From Flavobacterium cheniae (GTDB lineage: Bacteria > Bacteroidota > Bacteroidia > Flavobacteriales > Flavobacteriaceae), in NCBI RefSeq assembly GCF_004363695.1, contig NZ_SNZC01000001.1, forward strand, positions 804,431 through 868,430: a stretch of 64,000 bases of DNA. Reading direction: 5' to 3'. Position 1 is the stretch's first letter; the number at the start of each line of letters is the position of its first letter. Both the position numbers and the translations under genes were made by a program. Below are positions 57,172 through 64,000 of the stretch, in pieces. Below the pieces are notes generated by a model. It searched no databases and had not been told where the DNA came from. It was given only the letters and a program-made list of their open reading frames with translations.

Positions 57172-57666
57172 ATGGAAAATATTATTTTAACGCACAAAGA
57201 AATTGCGCACAAAACCAAACGAATTGCTTACCAAATCTTCGAAACTTTTGTTAATGAAGAAGAAGTTATTTTAGCTGGAATTGCCAACAATGGCTACCTT
57301 TTTGCTCAAAAAATAGCAGCAGAATTAGCTTTGATTTCTGATTTAAAAGTAACACTTTGTGAAGTTAAAATTAATAAACAAAATCCACAATCTCCTGTAA
57401 CTACCTCAATCCCTTCAGCCGAATATCAAAACAAAGCACTAGTTTTAATTGATGATGTACTGAGCACAGGAACTACTTTAATTTATGGAGTAAAACACTT
57501 TTTAGAAGTACCGTTAAGTAAATTCAAAACAGCTGTTTTAGTAGACAGAAATCATAAAAAATATCCAGTAAAAGCAGATTTTAAAGGAATTTCACTTTCA
57601 ACTTCATTACAAGAGCATATTCAAGTCGTTTTTGAAGAAGATAACTCCTACGCTTATTTAAGCTAA
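57172..57666 (+). CDS. Phosphoribosyltransferase family protein
   Basis: A 164-residue type I PRTase fold. The PRPP-binding loop ALVLIDDVLSTGTTLIYGVK is unmistakable; EEVILAGIANNGYLFAQKIA and TAVLVDRNHKKYPVKADF followed by GISLSTSLQEHI complete the fold. The last segment resembles PyrR and hypoxanthine PRTases, so it may act on a uracil- or purine-type base or be regulatory. Its leader (AACAACAACAC) resembles those of pyrG, guaA and purM. Third gene of the S4-methyltransferase-PRTase run; it converges on aroK with a 9-bp overlap. Confidence 0.88.
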   Translation: MENIILTHKEIAHKTKRIAYQIFETFVNEEEVILAGIANNGYLFAQKIAAELALISDLKVTLCEVKINKQNPQSPVTTSIPSAEYQNKALVLIDDVLSTGTTLIYGVKHFLEVPLSKFKTAVLVDRNHKKYPVKADFKGISLSTSLQEHIQVVFEEDNSYAYLS

Positions 57667-58173
57667 TAAAGCTTCTATTTCATTTGCAATTTGCTCTACC
57701 GACTTATTATCAACCGTTACTATTTTAGTAGCTTGATGGTAATAAAAATTTCGGTCGAATAAATGCTTATTGATAAAATCTTTCAAAGTAACCTCATCTT
57801 GATTGTGCAATAACGGACGCTTGTCTTTTTCGTTTATCAATCGATTTACTAAAGTATCCGTAGAAGCCTTCAAGTAAATTGAAAAAACGTCATCTTGTTG
57901 CAACAATTCATGATTATTAAAATAACAAGGTGTTCCACCACCTAAACTCAAAACGAAGTTTTCATTCTTATCTAGAAAAGTTTTCAAGACTTCATTTTCC
58001 TTTTTTCTAAAATAAATTTCACCTTTTGTTTGAAACAATTCAGAGATAGAAATTTGAGTTACGTTTTCAATTTCTTCATCCAAATCATAGAAAGATACTT
58101 GTAACTTTTTTGCTAAAAAATCACCAATTACCGACTTACCACAACCCATGTAACCTAACAACACTACTTTCAT
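57658..58173 (-). CDS. aroK: Shikimate kinase
   Basis: A 171-residue enzyme phosphorylating shikimate in aromatic amino acid synthesis. The Walker A motif is VVLLGYMGCGKSVIGDFLAK. The substrate-binding residues are in FYDLDEEIENVT, IYFRKKENEVL and FVLSLGGGTPCYFNN, and the lid is NEKDKRPLLHN. Length is typical. Single gene, transcribed toward and overlapping the phosphoribosyltransferase gene. The tRNA promoter lies upstream in the opposite orientation. Confidence 0.96.
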   Translation of the reverse strand: MKVVLLGYMGCGKSVIGDFLAKKLQVSFYDLDEEIENVTQISISELFQTKGEIYFRKKENEVLKTFLDKNENFVLSLGGGTPCYFNNHELLQQDDVFSIYLKASTDTLVNRLINEKDKRPLLHNQDEVTLKDFINKHLFDRNFYYHQATKIVTVDNKSVEQIANEIEALLA

Positions 58174-58248
58174 ATCTAAATAATCCTCTATAAATTAAAG
58201 GGTTAAGAAATTAATTATAAAAAAAGACAAATTTATAATAAATTCCCA

Positions 58249-58278
58249 TTGGAAAATAAATAAATGTTTATATATTTG
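58249..58278 (+). promoter_or_regulatory. Promoter of the tRNA-Lys pair
   Basis: TTG (58249-58251), exactly 19 bases, TATATTTG (58271-58278): a perfect match to the consensus, 24 bases before the first tRNA. Confidence 0.8.
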
Positions 58279-58302
58279 CACCCGCATTCAAGAAAAGAAA
58301 AT

Positions 58303-58375
58303 GACTTGGTAGCTCAGTTGGTAGAGCACATCACTTTTAATGATGGGGTCCTGGGTTCGAGCCCCAGCCAGGTCA
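58303..58375 (+). tRNA. tRNA-Lys(TTT), first copy
   Basis: A 73-nt cloverleaf. Acceptor GACTTGG pairs with CCAGGTC (one G-T), the D stem is GCTC/GAGC, the anticodon arm CATCA-CTTTTAA-TGATG gives anticodon TTT, and the T arm is CTGGG-TTCGAGC-CCCAG. The discriminator is A and CCA is not encoded. The anticodon U34 is a target of MnmA, encoded in this window. Confidence 0.97.
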
Positions 58376-58406
58376 CAAAAACAAAAAAACTTTTCTTGAT
58401 TGCTAC

Positions 58407-58479
58407 GACTTGGTAGCTCAGTTGGTAGAGCACATCACTTTTAATGATGGGGTCCTGGGTTCGAGCCCCAGCCAGGTCA
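58407..58479 (+). tRNA. tRNA-Lys(TTT), second identical copy
   Basis: Identical in all 73 bases to the copy 31 bp upstream. It shares the promoter before the first copy and is followed by a terminator-like hairpin. Confidence 0.97.
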
Positions 58480-58489
58480 CAAAAAATCT

Positions 58490-58523
58490 AAAAGACGTTG
58501 CAATGCAACGTCTTTATTTTTTT
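58490..58523 (+). terminator. Intrinsic terminator between tRNA-Lys and tRNA-Leu
   Basis: AAAGACGTTGC and GCAACGTCTTT form an eleven-bp stem around AAT, followed by A and seven T. It ends only 2 bases before tRNA-Leu. Confidence 0.8.
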
Positions 58524-58525
58524 AA

Positions 58526-58608
58526 GGCCATGTGGAGAAACGGTAGACTCGCCATCTTGAGGGGGTGGTGCTCGCAAGGGCGTGAGGGTTCAAATCCCTC
58601 CATGGTCA
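58526..58608 (+). tRNA. tRNA-Leu(GAG)
   Basis: An 83-nt class II tRNA. Acceptor GGCCATG pairs with CATGGTC (one G-T), the D stem is GAG/CTC, and the anticodon arm CCATC-TTGAGGG-GGTGG gives anticodon GAG. The long variable arm is GCTC-GCAA-GGGC, and the T arm is GAGGG-TTCAAAT-CCCTC. The discriminator is A and CCA is not encoded. Confidence 0.95.
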
Positions 58609-58655
58609 CAAATATTTACTTCCTAAAAACTCTTTTCTTATTCTTTAAAAAAAAA

Positions 58656-58740
58656 TTGTTTGATTATTTTTCTCATTAGTTAAACATTTTTTATCGTAAA
58701 AATTTTTTTGTTTACTTTTTTTATTACTTTTGTTAAACAA
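58656..58740 (+). promoter_or_regulatory. Promoter/operator region of the CarH-like regulator
   Basis: The -7 box TACTTTTG (58725-58732) is framed by TTGTTTAC (58708-58715) and GTTAAACAA (58732-58740). A second, weaker pair lies upstream: TTGTTTGA (58656-58663) and GTTAAACA (58679-58686). The pairs have GTTTAx and TTAAAC 22-23 bases apart, the same geometry as at crtI and the fasciclin gene. Autoregulation is likely. Confidence 0.6.
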
Positions 58741-58753
58741 AATAAAGAAAAAG

Positions 58754-59653
58754 ATGAACAACGTTAAAAATGTATTTAGTATCAAAGATTTAGAAAATCT
58801 TTCTGGCATAAAAGCACATACCATTCGTATCTGGGAAAAACGTTATAATGTTTTAGAACCTATGCGATCTGATACTAACATACGTTCGTACGATATAAAA
58901 AACCTACAGAAGTTATTAAACATTGTATTACTTCATAATTACGGTTATAAAATCTCTAAAATTGGTACTCTAAACCAAGAGCAAATTAATAAACTTGCCA
59001 ACGATATTATTTCCGAAAAAAGTGCAAAAACTCATGCCATAAGTACTTTTAAAATGGCAATGATGAATTTTGATCAATCTTTATTTTTCAATACTTATAA
59101 TGAATTATTAAGCGAAAAGTCCTTCAGAGAAGTTTTCTATACTGTATTTATTCCGCTAATGCAAGAAATCGGTTTCTTATGGCAAACTGAAACCATTTCT
59201 CCTGCTCACGAGCATTTTATAAGTTACCTAATCAAACAAAAACTTTTAATTAATACAGAAAAAGTTCAAATATTAGAACCTACAAAAACTGACAGTGTAT
59301 TTGTTTTATTTCTTCCACTTAACGAAGTCCATGAACTTGGTTTAATGTATTTGAATTACGAAATTCTATTGAAAGGTTATCAAACCATTTATTTAGGAGA
59401 AAGCATTCCAACTGAAAGTTTGTTAGATTTAAAAAACTCTTACGAAAACATAACTTTTGTAAGTTATTTAACCGTAGAACCTAATCAAGAAGAAATTGAT
59501 AGTTATATTGTTGATATGCAAGCAAAATTACTTGAAAATACAAACCACAAAGTATTATTATTAGGTAGAATGACTCAATTTATTACATCCAAAACTCTAC
59601 CTAACAACGTACATATTTACAATAGCATAGAAGAACTTTCAAATACTTTGTAA
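58754..59653 (+). CDS. MerR-family regulator with cobalamin-binding domain (CarH/LitR type)
   Basis: A 299-residue regulator from the ATG at 58754 (an in-frame TTG at 58730 lies in the promoter). Residues 6-75 are a MerR helix-turn-helix (FSIKDLENLSGIKAHTIRIW, EKRYNVLEPMRSDTNIRSYD). Residues 95-165 form the helical bundle with the W-x9-EH cap: Trp143, Glu153 and His154 in FLWQTETISPAHEHF. Residues 178-299 are the B12 fold with ExHxxG in LNEVHELG (His193, predicted lower ligand) and TIYLGESIP. Family proteins repress carotenoid genes in the dark with adenosylcobalamin and release DNA in light. The residue after Trp is Gln, not the His132 of Thermus CarH. Upstream of crtI. Confidence 0.92.
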   Translation: MNNVKNVFSIKDLENLSGIKAHTIRIWEKRYNVLEPMRSDTNIRSYDIKNLQKLLNIVLLHNYGYKISKIGTLNQEQINKLANDIISEKSAKTHAISTFKMAMMNFDQSLFFNTYNELLSEKSFREVFYTVFIPLMQEIGFLWQTETISPAHEHFISYLIKQKLLINTEKVQILEPTKTDSVFVLFLPLNEVHELGLMYLNYEILLKGYQTIYLGESIPTESLLDLKNSYENITFVSYLTVEPNQEEIDSYIVDMQAKLLENTNHKVLLLGRMTQFITSKTLPNNVHIYNSIEELSNTL

Positions 59654-59659
59654 AAATAT

Positions 59660-59697
59660 TTGTTTTGTTTAACTTTTTTACTATTTTTGTTAAACAA
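59660..59697 (+). promoter_or_regulatory. Promoter/operator of crtI-crtB-crtZ
   Basis: TTG (59660-59662), 19 bases, TATTTTTG (59682-59689) is a consensus promoter. A perfect inverted repeat, TTGTTTAAC (59665-59673) and GTTAAACAA (59689-59697), spans the spacer and the -7 box, so bound repressor would block RNA polymerase. Confidence 0.7.
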
Positions 59698-59708
59698 AAA
59701 TAAATCAA

Positions 59709-61169
59709 GTGCATAAAAAAATTATAATAATCGGTTCTGGATTTTCATCATTGTCTGCAGCGTGTTATTTAGCAAAACAGGGAAATGATGTTACAATCTT
59801 TGAAAAAAACAGCACCATAGGAGGAAGAGCTCGTCAACTTAAAAAAGAGGGATTTACTTTTGATATTGGACCAACATGGTATTGGATGCCAGACGTTTTT
59901 GAACGCTTTTTTGGTGATTTTAATAAAAAGCCATCTGATTATTACGAACTAATAAAACTTTCTCCAGCTTATCAGGTATACTTTGGCCATTTAGATTTTT
60001 TAACTATTGCTGATAATTTACCAGAAATTGTAACCACTTTCGAATCTATTGAAAAAGGAAGCGGTAAGCAATTAGAACAATTCATGGCAGAAGCTAAAAG
60101 CAATTACGATATTGCCATTAAAGATTTAGTGTATCGCCCAGGAGAATCTCCAATGGAATTAATCACATTGGAAACAGCAAAAAAAGTGAATCAGTTTTTT
60201 AGTAACATAAAAAAAGATGTTCGAAAAAGATTCAAAAACATGAAATTGGTTCAAATTCTAGAATTCCCAGTTTTATTTTTAGGCGCTAAACCAAGTGATA
60301 CACCTTCTTTTTATAATTTTATGAACTTTGCCGATTTTGGATTAGGAACTTGGCATCCAAAAAACGGAATGTATTCGGTTATATTAGCTATGGAAACATT
60401 AGCTATAGAATTAGGCGTTAAAATCGAAACCAATGCTAATGTAGAGAAGATTGATGTAACCAACGGAAAAGCCACAGGCATATTAGTTAATAATCAAATT
60501 GTAAAAGGCGATGTGATTTTAAGTGGTGCTGATTATCATCATTCTGAAACTTTACTAGATAAAAATTACCGTCAGTATTCAGAAAATTATTGGGAGAGTA
60601 AAACATTTGCACCATCTTCACTCCTATTTTACGTTGGGTTTGATAAGAAAATAGAAAATGTAGAACATCACTCTTTATTTTTTGATGTAGATTTTGATAT
60701 TCATGCCGAAGCGATTTATGACAATCCAAAATGGCCAGAAGAACCACTTTTCTACGCCAGTTTTCCATCTAAAACAGACGAAAATTGTGCTCCAGAAGGA
60801 AAAGAAGCAGGTATATTTTTAATTCCATTAGCACCGGGATTAGAAGATACAAAAGAGTTAAGAGAACTGTATTTTGAAAAAATAATTACACGTCTTGAGC
60901 AATTAACTGATCAAAAAGTAAAAAATAATATTATCTTTAAGGAATCGTTTTGCGTAAATGATTTCATTAAAGATTATAATTCATATAAAGGGAATGCTTA
61001 TGGTATGGCAAATACTTTACTGCAGACTGCTTTTTTAAGACCTAAATTGAAAAGTAAAAAAGTCAAGAACTTATATTTTACTGGACAATTAACTGTACCA
61101 GGACCAGGAGTTCCTCCTTCCTTAATTTCAGGAAAACTAGTTTCAGATTTAATAGAAAAATATCAATAA
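59709..61169 (+). CDS. crtI: Phytoene desaturase
   Basis: A 486-residue FAD enzyme turning phytoene into lycopene. The dinucleotide-binding motif is KIIIIGSGFSSLSAACYLAK with VTIFEKNSTIGGRARQL; FDIGPTWYWMPDVFERFFGD and SYKGNAYGMANTLLQTAFLR follow. The C-terminal FAD motif is LYFTGQLTVPGPGVPPSLIS. The start is GTG (59709), 11 bases after the operator; the product begins HKKIIIIGSG directly, so no longer start is plausible. First of three genes crtI-crtB-crtZ with gaps of 2 and 13 bp. Confidence 0.96.
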   Translation: MHKKIIIIGSGFSSLSAACYLAKQGNDVTIFEKNSTIGGRARQLKKEGFTFDIGPTWYWMPDVFERFFGDFNKKPSDYYELIKLSPAYQVYFGHLDFLTIADNLPEIVTTFESIEKGSGKQLEQFMAEAKSNYDIAIKDLVYRPGESPMELITLETAKKVNQFFSNIKKDVRKRFKNMKLVQILEFPVLFLGAKPSDTPSFYNFMNFADFGLGTWHPKNGMYSVILAMETLAIELGVKIETNANVEKIDVTNGKATGILVNNQIVKGDVILSGADYHHSETLLDKNYRQYSENYWESKTFAPSSLLFYVGFDKKIENVEHHSLFFDVDFDIHAEAIYDNPKWPEEPLFYASFPSKTDENCAPEGKEAGIFLIPLAPGLEDTKELRELYFEKIITRLEQLTDQKVKNNIIFKESFCVNDFIKDYNSYKGNAYGMANTLLQTAFLRPKLKSKKVKNLYFTGQLTVPGPGVPPSLISGKLVSDLIEKYQ

Positions 61170-61171
61170 GA

Positions 61172-62011
61172 ATGAAGGCACTATTTGACAAAGTTTCTAA
61201 TGATTGCAGTGTAAAAGTCACAAAGGCTTACAGTACATCTTTTTCCAGTGCTGTGAAGATGTTAGCACCAAGTATTAGACAAGATATTTATAACATATAT
61301 GGTTTTGTTCGCTTTGCAGATGAAATTGTGGATTCATTTCATGATTATGATAAAGAATTCCTTTTTTCAAAATTTGAACAAGATTTGGCAGATGCATTAG
61401 AGCATAAAATAAGTTTAAACCCGATTTTAAATTCATTTCAACATACTGTGAATAAATATAATATTCCACAGGAAATGATTGATGCTTTTATGAAAAGCAT
61501 GAAATTAGATTTGAGTAAAAGTGAATACAAAACCACAGAAGAATATCAAGAATACATTTATGGATCTGCTGATGTAGTAGGTTTAATGTGCTTGAAAGTT
61601 TTCGTTAACGGAAATGAAGAAAAGTACAATGAATTAAAAGATTCTGCTATGCGTTTAGGTTCGGCCTTTCAAAAAGTGAATTTCTTACGCGATTTAAAAG
61701 CAGATTTTGAAGATTTAAGTAGAACTTATTTTCCAAATACCGATTTAAATCATTTAGATGAAAAATCGAAACAAGAAATTATTGCCGATATTGAAAGTGA
61801 TTTTGAAGCCGCATATGAAGGTATTAAAAACTTACCTTTAGAAGCTAAATTTGGAGTTTACACCGCTTACAGATATTACAAGAAGTTATTAAAAAAGCTT
61901 CAAAAAACACCTTCTTTAGAAATCAAAAATACACGTATACGAGTTTCTGATTATCAAAAAGTAGAATTATTAGCAAGATGCTATGTCAAATACAGATTAA
62001 ATATAATTTAA
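61172..62011 (+). CDS. crtB: Phytoene synthase
   Basis: A 279-residue prenyltransferase joining two geranylgeranyl diphosphates head to head. Both aspartate-rich motifs are present: YGFVRFADEIVDSFHDYDKE (first DxxxD) and KVNFLRDLKADFEDLSRTYF (second). YGSADVVGLMCLKVF lies between them. It starts 2 bp after crtI and is translated together with it. The geranylgeranyl diphosphate synthase gene is not in this window. Confidence 0.96.
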   Translation: MKALFDKVSNDCSVKVTKAYSTSFSSAVKMLAPSIRQDIYNIYGFVRFADEIVDSFHDYDKEFLFSKFEQDLADALEHKISLNPILNSFQHTVNKYNIPQEMIDAFMKSMKLDLSKSEYKTTEEYQEYIYGSADVVGLMCLKVFVNGNEEKYNELKDSAMRLGSAFQKVNFLRDLKADFEDLSRTYFPNTDLNHLDEKSKQEIIADIESDFEAAYEGIKNLPLEAKFGVYTAYRYYKKLLKKLQKTPSLEIKNTRIRVSDYQKVELLARCYVKYRLNII

Positions 62012-62024
62012 TACTATTGTTATT

Positions 62025-62468
62025 ATGTGGTTACACGTTTTAGTTTTTTTTACAACCTTTTTCTTTATGGAATTTATGGCTTGGTTTAGTCACAAATACA
62101 TTATGCACGGATTTTTATGGAGCTTGCACGCCGATCACCACAAAAAAGACCATGATTCATGGTTTGAACGTAATGATGCTTTTTTCATATTTTATGCGGT
62201 TGTAAGCATTGGTTGTTTTTTATTATGGCAGAACAATATCTTAGAAATTGGATTGGCTATTGGTTTAGGAATTTTCGCATACGGATTAGCTTATTTCTTA
62301 GTTCATGACATCTTTATTCACCAACGCTTTAAGTTGTTTAGAAACGCTAATAATCGTTATGCTAAAGCCGTAAGACGCGCTCACAAAATGCATCACAAAC
62401 ACATTGGAAAAGAACATGGAGAATGTTTTGGAATGTTAATCGTTCCTTTGAAATACTATAAGAACTAA
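62025..62468 (+). CDS. crtZ: Beta-carotene hydroxylase
   Basis: A 147-residue membrane di-iron hydroxylase that adds 3-hydroxyl groups to beta-carotene, giving zeaxanthin. The histidine clusters are clear: SHKYIMHGF, LHADHHKKDHDSW, LVHDIFIHQRF and RAHKMHHKHIGKEHGECF. Four hydrophobic segments (VLVFFTTFFFMEFMAWF and others) place it in the inner membrane. Length is typical for CrtZ. Its substrate needs lycopene cyclase, which is not encoded next to it. A bidirectional terminator follows directly. Confidence 0.95.
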   Translation: MWLHVLVFFTTFFFMEFMAWFSHKYIMHGFLWSLHADHHKKDHDSWFERNDAFFIFYAVVSIGCFLLWQNNILEIGLAIGLGIFAYGLAYFLVHDIFIHQRFKLFRNANNRYAKAVRRAHKMHHKHIGKEHGECFGMLIVPLKYYKN

Positions 62469-62496
62469 AAAATCCCGCTGATGCGGGATTTTTTTA
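62469..62496. terminator. Bidirectional terminator after crtZ
   Basis: AAATCCCGC-TGAT-GCGGGATTT is a perfect nine-bp stem with A-run before and T-run after. It starts at the crtZ stop and overlaps the stop codon of the convergent DUF4252 gene. Confidence 0.92.
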
Positions 62497-63027
62497 TTTC
62501 ATAAGTTGTTGTAAAGGTTTTAATTGCTCCATATCTACTTGTGATTTTTGGAGTAAACTCAGCATATTCATGATGTGCGTCGGATTCATATCGTTTCCTA
62601 AAACGCGAACTACTGCAAAACCATTTTCTTTCTTTCCAGCTAAAACAACAAATTCTTCAATGTGTTCGTCATCATTTCCAACGAAGTAAATGGCTGCACC
62701 ATCATTTCCTGAACCAGCTTTCATTAATTGCTGATAGCTTTCGTCTTTCAAAATAGCCTTTACTTCTTTGATTTCTTTATCATATCCATTAATATCTGTA
62801 GAATCAGTTCTAAAAGCTAAAATATTCATTTTTTCGAACGATTCTAAAGCAGCTTTCTCTGTTTCAGATAACGCAACTTTATCGGTTTTAATGATATTTG
62901 ACGCTAAATCAATTGCAATAAACTTGGAAGATTCGGTATTTTCTACAAAATACTTTTGAAGTGTTGGTTTGTCATTACAACTCCAAAGTAAAATCACACT
63001 TGAAACAAGTAATACTAACTTTTTCAT
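62494..63027 (-). CDS. DUF4252 family lipoprotein
   Basis: A 177-residue protein; the signal ends ILLWSCNDK, so Cys17 is the likely lipid anchor. The mature part fits the DUF4252 family: SKFIAIDLASNIIKTDKVAL, KMNILAFRTDSTD, LVLAGK-like EEFVVLAGKKENGFAVVRVL and MNPTHIMNMLSLLQKS. DUF4252 proteins are common in Bacteroidota beside sigma factor/anti-sigma pairs, with no known activity. It lies 3 bp after a second DUF4252 gene. Confidence 0.88.
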   Translation of the reverse strand: MKKLVLLVSSVILLWSCNDKPTLQKYFVENTESSKFIAIDLASNIIKTDKVALSETEKAALESFEKMNILAFRTDSTDINGYDKEIKEVKAILKDESYQQLMKAGSGNDGAAIYFVGNDDEHIEEFVVLAGKKENGFAVVRVLGNDMNPTHIMNMLSLLQKSQVDMEQLKPLQQLMK

Positions 63028-63030
63028 AGT

Positions 63031-63558
63031 TTACTTTTTAGAAGCTTTTTTCAAATCATCTCCACCAGGTAAATTCATTTTCTCTGTTAACATAGAAATT
63101 TCATCTAAACTAAAGTTCCCCGTTAATGATAAAACAACTGTACTAGCGTCTTTCATATTAGCTCCTTCAATAAACATTAAAAGTTCTCTAACAATATTTT
63201 CGTTGGCACCTGATTTTACGTAAATTTTTACATTTTTACCATCGCCATTCATACGCATTAATTCTTCTAATGGATTTGATTTTAAGTAACCATTTACAGT
63301 TGCTTTCATATCGGCACCTAATTTTGTATTGCTAGTTGTAAACACTTTTAAGTTGTCTAATTTTTTAAGCAAGTTCATGTATTGTTGCATTTCTTTATCT
63401 TTTGCATCTACTTTTACTTTACTCATCATTTCAAACATCTTCTTGTTAACAACAACAGATGCTACTCCTTCTTTGTCTTCAAATTTATCAAACGCTCCTT
63501 GTGCAAAAGAAACTGTTGATGCCATTAAAAATGCTATAACTACTACTAAATTTTTCAT
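63031..63558 (-). CDS. DUF4252 family secreted protein
   Basis: A 175-residue protein with a Sec signal (1-19, ending VSFAQG) and no lipobox. The DUF4252 pattern shows in VASVVVNKKMFEMMSKVKVD, LKVFTTSNTKLGADMKATVN and VRELLMFIEGANMKDASTVV, ending LTGNFSLDEISMLTEKMNLP. It is a paralogue of the lipoprotein encoded 3 bp downstream. It begins 7 bp after the putative anti-sigma gene, so all three are probably one operon. Confidence 0.88.
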   Translation of the reverse strand: MKNLVVVIAFLMASTVSFAQGAFDKFEDKEGVASVVVNKKMFEMMSKVKVDAKDKEMQQYMNLLKKLDNLKVFTTSNTKLGADMKATVNGYLKSNPLEELMRMNGDGKNVKIYVKSGANENIVRELLMFIEGANMKDASTVVLSLTGNFSLDEISMLTEKMNLPGGDDLKKASKK

Positions 63559-63565
63559 GTCTATT

Positions 63566-64000
63566 TTATTTAAAAATTGTTTTTTTTGTTTTTTCGTATT
63601 CTTCTAAATATACTACACTTTCCATGCCAACATTTACTTGTTCTGAAACCATTAACAAAGCTTTATGTGTAGCGGCAAAAGCTTCTTCTGGATTATCGTA
63701 CGTTCCTAAATCTTCATGCTTAGGTTCAGAGGGATAAAAATAGAAGGTGGCCAATCCAAAAAGCACTACAAAACTTGCTGCGATACCTATCCATTTTACT
63801 GTGTTTTGTTTTCTAGGTTGTAATGGAAGTTTTTGCTCGAATTGCGTTCCTTTTTGTGTTTCAAAGTAACCAAACAGCGCTTGATATTTTGCCAAATGTG
63901 GCGCCACATCGTTTGAAGAAAAATAGGCCTTTAATTGTTTTTCTTCTGCTATTGTAGTTTCTCCTTGAAAGTATTTTTCCAATAATTGTTCAACTAACTT
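63566..64000 (-). CDS. Single-span membrane protein, possible anti-sigma factor (5' end outside window)
   Basis: 144 codons are visible; the reading frame stays open to the window edge (KLVEQLLEKYFQGETTIAEE), so the true start is upstream. The first roughly 70 residues are cytosolic and helical, with the EKYFxGETTxxEEKxLKxYF pattern seen in short Bacteroidota anti-sigma-like proteins. One membrane helix (WIGIAASFVVLFGLATFYFY) and a periplasmic tail of about 60 residues follow. No zinc-finger HxxxCxxC is seen. In relatives a sigma-70 family factor often precedes this gene; that lies outside the window. Followed by two DUF4252 genes. Confidence 0.72.
   Translation of the reverse strand, partial: KLVEQLLEKYFQGETTIAEEKQLKAYFSSNDVAPHLAKYQALFGYFETQKGTQFEQKLPLQPRKQNTVKWIGIAASFVVLFGLATFYFYPSEPKHEDLGTYDNPEEAFAATHKALLMVSEQVNVGMESVVYLEEYEKTKKTIFK

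Overview
The window looks like a stretch of chromosome from a Flavobacterium-type member of the Bacteroidota. The DNA is AT-rich. Promoters fit the Bacteroidota pattern TTG-N19-TAnnTTTG. Start codons lack Shine-Dalgarno sequences. The gene set is typical of the group: PorD (type IX secretion), type III glutamine synthetase, a bamD-rpoZ-coaBC operon, PafA phosphatase, fused isobutyryl-CoA mutase IcmF, and many short SPII lipoproteins. It is almost all housekeeping DNA. I see no insertion sequence, prophage, integrase, CRISPR array or rRNA. No gap between genes exceeds 300 bases.

Layout. 1-4.7 kb (minus): bamD-rpoZ-coaBC-porD, then dapA and a DUF6913 gene. 4.8-6.5 kb (plus): a 5'-nucleotidase split over two genes. 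6.5-10.4 kb (minus): two YhhN-like membrane proteins, ligA, a DUF6495 gene. 10.4-11.6 kb: rpsF-rpsR-rplI. 11.7-18.7 kb: a LytTR response regulator, priA, nadC-yihY-chalcone-isomerase-like operon, sucC. 18.9-28.8 kb: lysA, pafA, a five-gene operon from ywqK-like through mnmA, a fasciclin lipoprotein and proC. 28.8-38.6 kb: pyrG-yidC, a LysM/OsmC operon, and purM and guaA. 38.7-41.8 kb: three tandem double-OmpA-domain proteins. 41.9-46 kb: hypothetical proteins and a membrane-anchored winged-helix regulator with a divergent target. 46-58.2 kb: glnN, DUF1543, YchJ, icmF, FKBP, S4 protein, methyltransferase, phosphoribosyltransferase and aroK. 58.3-58.6 kb: two identical tRNA-Lys and one tRNA-Leu. 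58.7-62.5 kb: a B12-dependent MerR regulator (CarH/LitR type) with crtI-crtB-crtZ. 62.5-64 kb: two DUF4252 genes and a partial membrane protein that may be an anti-sigma factor.

The most interesting signal is a probable light/B12-responsive regulon. The CarH-like regulator keeps the W-x9-EH cap and the ExHxxG cobalamin motif. Its own promoter and the crtI promoter carry an inverted repeat, GTTTAA-N16/17-TTAAAC (one base off in the regulator's own copy), across the -7 box. The same arrangement occurs 32 kb away in front of the fasciclin lipoprotein gene, which suggests co-regulation. IcmF is a second adenosylcobalamin-dependent protein here.

Other points of note are (CAA)n leaders on several nucleotide-metabolism genes, a 16-bp-period repeat at the pyrG promoter, a triple TTTACAA array beside the membrane-anchored regulator, and several palindromes between genes. 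All functions are read from sequence motifs and remembered family features; no search was run.
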